Positions 60,087 to 64,000 of a stretch of 64,000 nucleotides of DNA are shown here, piece by piece. The stretch is from assembly GCF_004359985.1 (NCBI RefSeq), contig NZ_SMRO01000001.1, positions 2,022,193 to 2,086,192 on the forward strand. Reading direction: 5' to 3'. A model generated the notes under the pieces. It worked only from the letters and a program-made list of their open reading frames with translations, did not search any database and was not told the DNA's origin. A program made the translations under genes and the position numbers. The stretch's first letter is position 1, and every line of letters begins with the position of its first letter. Source of the stretch: Paraburkholderia flava. GTDB taxonomy: Bacteria; Pseudomonadota; Gammaproteobacteria; Burkholderiales; Burkholderiaceae.

Positions 60087-63000
60087 CCCGTCATCACACT
60101 TCCGTCGATCTCCAGCGTCCGCGCGTGCAACGTCTATCGCTCGTTTCGCGTACGCGCGCATTCGGCGCACTGCTTATTTCCGTTCTCGCGCTCACGTTGA
60201 CGATCGGCACTGCGCCAGCATTCGCCGACGACGCCGCATCCAGCGACGACACCAACGTCGCGCAGAACCCGACACTGCAACCGGCCGCGCCGAGCGGCTT
60301 CGAGACGCAGAAGATCGACGGCCAGCCGTTCTTCCTGCTGTCCGATGCGAGCTTCGGCAGCGACCAGATCGCGCAGGTGCGGCTGGAAGCGCCGGGTCGC
60401 GAGTTCAAGGACCAACTGGCGGGCTACGGCGGCGCGGACATCGTCGTGTACCGCGTGCCGAAGCCGCTCGACTTCCTCAAGGCGCAGAAGAACCTGCACC
60501 GGCTGAACATCGCGCCGAACTATCAGGGCGAAGGACTCGCAAACACGCTCGCGTATCTGTGGGATCGCTGGTTCACCGAAGCGCGGCGCGCGTGGCAGCG
60601 GGTGCTGTCGTTCGCGACGCGCAGCAAGGCGACCGAAGCGGCGCCGCAGTTCAAGCTCGGCGATCAGCTCGGGCAGCCGACGCACTTCGCGCAGAACAGC
60701 CAGTTCGCGCCGTTGAAGGGCTACGACCTCGTCGCGCGCTTCCGTTATCCGATCTGGGACGCGAAGACGATCCAGCCGCCGAAGGGCGTCGAACTCGCGG
60801 GCAGCAGCAGCAACTTCATCGAGGCGAGTTCGGGCAACGTGATGATTCCGGTCGGCAAATTGCAGCCGGGGCTCTATCTCGTCGAAGCGATCATCGGCAA
60901 CTACCGTGCGCATACGCTGCTGTTCGTATCGGACACGGTGGCCGTGGTGAAGGCGTCGTCGAGCGGCTTGCTCGTGTGGACCGCACAGCGCGCCGACGGC
61001 AAGCCGGTGCCGAATACGGCGATCAGCTGGACCGATGGCGTCGGTGTCCTGCAAAGCGGCACTACCGGTAGTGACGGCGCGCTGTCGCTCGAACACGTGA
61101 GTCCTGAGCGCAGCTATGTGATCGGCAGCGATCCGGCAGGCGGCGTGTTCGTATCGGAGAATTTCTACTACGACAGCGAGATCTACAACACGAAGATCTA
61201 CGCGGTCACCGACCGTCCGATGTATCGCCCCGGCGATCGCGTGTACGTGAAGTTCATCGGCCGCACGTTCCAGAACGCGACGCAGTCGTCCGCGCCCGCT
61301 GCAGCCGACATCAAGCTCGACGTGATCGATCCGAGTGGCTCGCCGATCTCGACGTCGACCACGCATTTCGCATCCGATACCGGCGGCCAGGCGACGTTCA
61401 CGATTCCCGCCGATGCCCAGGCCGGCGGCTACACGTTGCGCTTCGACTACAACGGCGACACGTACGGCAGCGCGTTCCGCGTCGCCGAATACGTGAAGCC
61501 GCACTTCGATGTCAACCTGTCGATGGACAAGACCGACTACGCGACCGGTGAAGCGCTGCACGGCAAGATCCAGTTGCGCTATCCGGACGGCAAGCCGGTG
61601 AAGGACAGCAAGATTTCGGTGACGCTGCGCGCGCAGCAGGTGACGATCGTCGACGGCGAACTGCGTTACGCAGGCCTGTTCCCGGTGAAGCTCGAACAGC
61701 AGGAACTGACCACCGACAGCGACGGTAACGCGAGCCTCACGCTGCCCGCCGCGAAAGAGCCGAGCCGCTACGCGCTGACGCTGTTCGCTCGCGACGGCGC
61801 TGCGTACCGCGTGCGCGTCACGCGTGAAGTGCTGATCGCGCGCGGCGTGACGCCGTATCGGTTGTTCGCGGCGAAGTCGTTCTCGCAGCCGAAGGAGCGC
61901 GTCGATTTCACGCTGCAGGCCCTCGGTGCAGTGGATCAGAACGCGCACGCGCCGGCGACGTGGGAATGGGTGCGCCTCGAATCGCAGACGCACGGCAACG
62001 GCAAGATCACGAACGCGAAGGCCGGCGGTGCGCAGACCGTGCCGGTGCAGTTCGACGAGCCGGGTTCGTACATGCTGTCCGTGAAGGACGACGCGGGCAA
62101 TCTGCTCGGCGCGACGAGCCACTGGGTCGCGGGCGAAGGCGTGAAGGCGATTCCGGGCAGCGTCGAGATCGTGTTCGATCGCGACCGCTACAAGATCGGC
62201 GATACGGCCGAAGCGCTGATCACGTTCCCGCAGCCGGTCGGCGATGCGCTGCTGACGCTCGAGCGCGACAAGGTCGAGCGGCGTGCGCTGCTGACGGCGG
62301 GCGGCGACTGGCTGCAACTGCAGCGCGTCGCGCCGTCGCAATGGAAGGCACGCATCAAGGTCGGCCCGGACTTCGCGCCGAACATGACGTTCTCGGTGCT
62401 GTACGTGCAGAACGGCGAGTACGTGTTCCAGAACGCGGGCATCGTCGTCGCGCAACCGACCATCGATCTCGATGTGAAAAGCGACAAGCCGGTGTACGGC
62501 CCAGGCGACACCGTGACGCTCGACCTCACCAGCGCGATGAACGGAAAACCGATGCCCGCCGATCTGACGGTCAGCGTCGTCGACGAAATGGTCTACGTAC
62601 TCCAACCGGAAATCGCGCCGAGCATCGTCGACTTTTTCTATCATCCGCGCCGCAATAACGTGCGCACGTCGTCGAGCCTGTCGTTCATCACATACGATCT
62701 CGCGCTGTCGTCGCTGCGCGGGGCGCCCGGCGGACCGCAACGCGGCACCTACAACGAGCGCGGCGTGAAGGTGCTCGAACGGCCGCGTCGTGACGATCAG
62801 GACACGGCCGCGTGGGAGCCGGAACTGAAGACCGACGCAAGCGGCCACGTGCGGATGACGTTCAAGATGCCCGATGCGCTCGCGCGCTGGCGCATCACCG
62901 TGCGCGCCGTGTCGGCCGACGGCATGGTCGGTCAGCGCACCGCGTACGTGCGTTCCGACAAGGCGCTGTATCTGAAGTGGAGCGGCCCCGCGCATTTCCG

Positions 63001-64000
63001 CGCGAACGACAAGCCGACGCTCGACATGCTCGCGTTCAACCAGACCGATGCGGACGTGCAGGCGGACTGGATCGTCGATGGCGGCGGGCTGTCGGTGAAC
63101 CAGAAGGTCACGTTGAAGCGCGGCGCGAACTATCTGAAGCTGCCGGCTTCGGCGCTGAAGCCCGGCGTGGTCAGTGCGACGCTGCGGCAGAACGGCAAGG
63201 ACGTCGACAGTCTGCAGACGTCGATCGCGCTCGATGCAACCGGCTGGCTCGATCTGCATCAGACGCCGGTCGCGCTCGATGCCGCCGGCAAGCCGCTGAA
63301 TCTCGCCGCCGACGCGCAGGACATCAACGTCCGTCTGATGACGAGCGCGGCAAGCCAGTTCACGCGCGTCGCCGACGATCTGATCGACTACCCGTACGGC
63401 TGCGCCGAGCAGACGTCGAGCCGGCTGATTCCGCTGTCGCTCGCGCACGATGCGATCGCTCGCGGCAGCAATACCAACGCCAGCGCGACACAAGGTATCG
63501 AAGCGCTGCTGCGCAACCAGCGTCAGCGGCTGGCGTTGCTTGCGGGCGTCGGCGGGACGTTCGGCTGGTGGGGCGACACGACCGGCGGCAACGCGTTGAT
63601 CACCGCGTACGCGTACTACGCGGACTGGCTCGCGAGCCGCAGCCTGTCGATCTCGCTACCCGCCGACAACTGGCAGCACGCGATGGACGTCTATCGCGAC
63701 GCCGGCGCAAAGGAACCGCTGCTGCATCGTGCGCTCGCGCTGTGGTTCATGCAGCAGATGGGGCTGCCGGTGACGACGCCGCTGTCCGGTGTCGCGCAGC
63801 AGTTGATGAAAGCGCCGGCTGACGCAGGGAAGGAATCGTTTGGTGCATCGGACAGCGTCGTCTTTGCACAGGCCGATACCACGCGCGGCAATCAGGTTGC
63901 GCTGGTGCTGGTCGCATCGATGGCACGCGGTACGGGCGTGTCGTTGCCGGACGGTTTCGATGCAGCGGTCGCGACCGCACGCGGCGCGCTCGCAGGCGAT
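60083..64000 (+). CDS. yfaS: Bacterial alpha-2-macroglobulin (YfaS-like), 3'-truncated
   Basis: At least 1306 residues are visible; the gene runs off the window. A signal peptide ([20 protein letters not shown], cleavage after AFA at residue 48) without lipobox Cys indicates a soluble periplasmic protein. Features include MG domains ([20 protein letters not shown] region, [17 protein letters not shown]), MG7-like [14 protein letters not shown], the alpha-2-macroglobulin family block ([20 protein letters not shown]), and a thioester site [12 protein letters not shown] with C1107 and Q1110. These proteins trap proteases that attack the periplasm. It overlaps yfaT by ATGA. The missing part should hold the end of the thioester domain and the C-terminal MG domain. 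Confidence 0.92.
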   Translation, partial: MTRHHTSVDLQRPRVQRLSLVSRTRAFGALLISVLALTLTIGTAPAFADDAASSDDTNVAQNPTLQPAAPSGFETQKIDGQPFFLLSDASFGSDQIAQVRLEAPGREFKDQLAGYGGADIVVYRVPKPLDFLKAQKNLHRLNIAPNYQGEGLANTLAYLWDRWFTEARRAWQRVLSFATRSKATEAAPQFKLGDQLGQPTHFAQNSQFAPLKGYDLVARFRYPIWDAKTIQPPKGVELAGSSSNFIEASSGNVMIPVGKLQPGLYLVEAIIGNYRAHTLLFVSDTVAVVKASSSGLLVWTAQRADGKPVPNTAISWTDGVGVLQSGTTGSDGALSLEHVSPERSYVIGSDPAGGVFVSENFYYDSEIYNTKIYAVTDRPMYRPGDRVYVKFIGRTFQNATQSSAPAAADIKLDVIDPSGSPISTSTTHFASDTGGQATFTIPADAQAGGYTLRFDYNGDTYGSAFRVAEYVKPHFDVNLSMDKTDYATGEALHGKIQLRYPDGKPVKDSKISVTLRAQQVTIVDGELRYAGLFPVKLEQQELTTDSDGNASLTLPAAKEPSRYALTLFARDGAAYRVRVTREVLIARGVTPYRLFAAKSFSQPKERVDFTLQALGAVDQNAHAPATWEWVRLESQTHGNGKITNAKAGGAQTVPVQFDEPGSYMLSVKDDAGNLLGATSHWVAGEGVKAIPGSVEIVFDRDRYKIGDTAEALITFPQPVGDALLTLERDKVERRALLTAGGDWLQLQRVAPSQWKARIKVGPDFAPNMTFSVLYVQNGEYVFQNAGIVVAQPTIDLDVKSDKPVYGPGDTVTLDLTSAMNGKPMPADLTVSVVDEMVYVLQPEIAPSIVDFFYHPRRNNVRTSSSLSFITYDLALSSLRGAPGGPQRGTYNERGVKVLERPRRDDQDTAAWEPELKTDASGHVRMTFKMPDALARWRITVRAVSADGMVGQRTAYVRSDKALYLKWSGPAHFRANDKPTLDMLAFNQTDADVQADWIVDGGGLSVNQKVTLKRGANYLKLPASALKPGVVSATLRQNGKDVDSLQTSIALDATGWLDLHQTPVALDAAGKPLNLAADAQDINVRLMTSAASQFTRVADDLIDYPYGCAEQTSSRLIPLSLAHDAIARGSNTNASATQGIEALLRNQRQRLALLAGVGGTFGWWGDTTGGNALITAYAYYADWLASRSLSISLPADNWQHAMDVYRDAGAKEPLLHRALALWFMQQMGLPVTTPLSGVAQQLMKAPADAGKESFGASDSVVFAQADTTRGNQVALVLVASMARGTGVSLPDGFDAAVATARGALAGD

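Noticed and set aside
60134..63493. Very long open frame (over 1100 codons) on the minus strand opposite the macroglobulin gene
   Set aside because: It mirrors the codon pattern of the real gene; the translation is Arg/His/Val-rich with no family motif, and the plus strand has clear macroglobulin domains and a signal peptide.

Overview
The window looks like a chromosome-2 or megaplasmid type segment of a Burkholderiaceae bacterium, most likely Paraburkholderia or a close relative (inference). The grounds are high GC with strong G/C in third codon positions, dense accessory catabolic genes, eight LysR and three MarR regulators, several Burkholderia-style small proteins, and no housekeeping, rRNA or tRNA genes. 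I see no insertion sequence, prophage or CRISPR array.

Layout. 1-0.9 kb: end of a LysR gene. 0.9-8.5 kb: L-arabinose operon for the non-phosphorylative route (GbpR-like LysR, L-arabonate dehydratase, 2-keto-3-deoxyarabonate dehydratase, AraFGH importer). 8.6-9.9 kb: alpha/beta hydrolase plus MarR gene behind a double palindromic operator. 10-16 kb: acetyltransferase, DUF2182 and DUF899 proteins, a TPR/winged-helix regulator, a beta-propeller protein and a quinone reductase/MarR pair. 16-22.3 kb: LysR/MFS pair, then a four-gene operon (two hydrolase-fold proteins, a quinone-reductase-like protein, an SDR) divergent from a CGNR regulator. 23-28.5 kb: haloacid dehalogenase, DoxX, isochorismatase-fold hydrolase, a receiver-kinase hybrid, thioesterase, MarR and small proteins. 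28.8-39.4 kb: SDR/aldehyde dehydrogenase/tautomerase operon, an AT-richer SDR/LysR pair with a gene remnant, methyltransferase, DHA2 exporter, CsbD. 39.5-45.3 kb: an oxalate/formate-type MFS with its 42-residue partner, then a CitMHS transporter with a split AtuA system.

45.3-57.1 kb is the most coherent block: AmaA and AmaB homologues, an aminoadipate-type aminotransferase, HglS (DUF1338) and a YdiJ-like D-2-hydroxyglutarate dehydrogenase can together take L-pipecolate through aminoadipate, 2-oxoadipate and D-2-hydroxyglutarate to 2-oxoglutarate. An XRE-cupin regulator and an orphan binding protein sit inside it. I find one shared palindrome (TTTCC-GATR-GGAAA type) just downstream of the binding-protein and amaB promoters. 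Between amaA and the aminotransferase lie 36 perfect copies of a 7-bp repeat, open in every reading frame, next to a leader frame that starts at the amaA stop. Copy number would decide whether that frame ends before or after the aminotransferase start, a possible phase switch.

57.5-64 kb: a yfaA-yfaT-yfaS type operon (DUF2138, DUF1175, bacterial alpha-2-macroglobulin with a CAEQ thioester), cut by the window end. Its DUF1175 protein carries an NlpC/P60-like Cys/His pattern.
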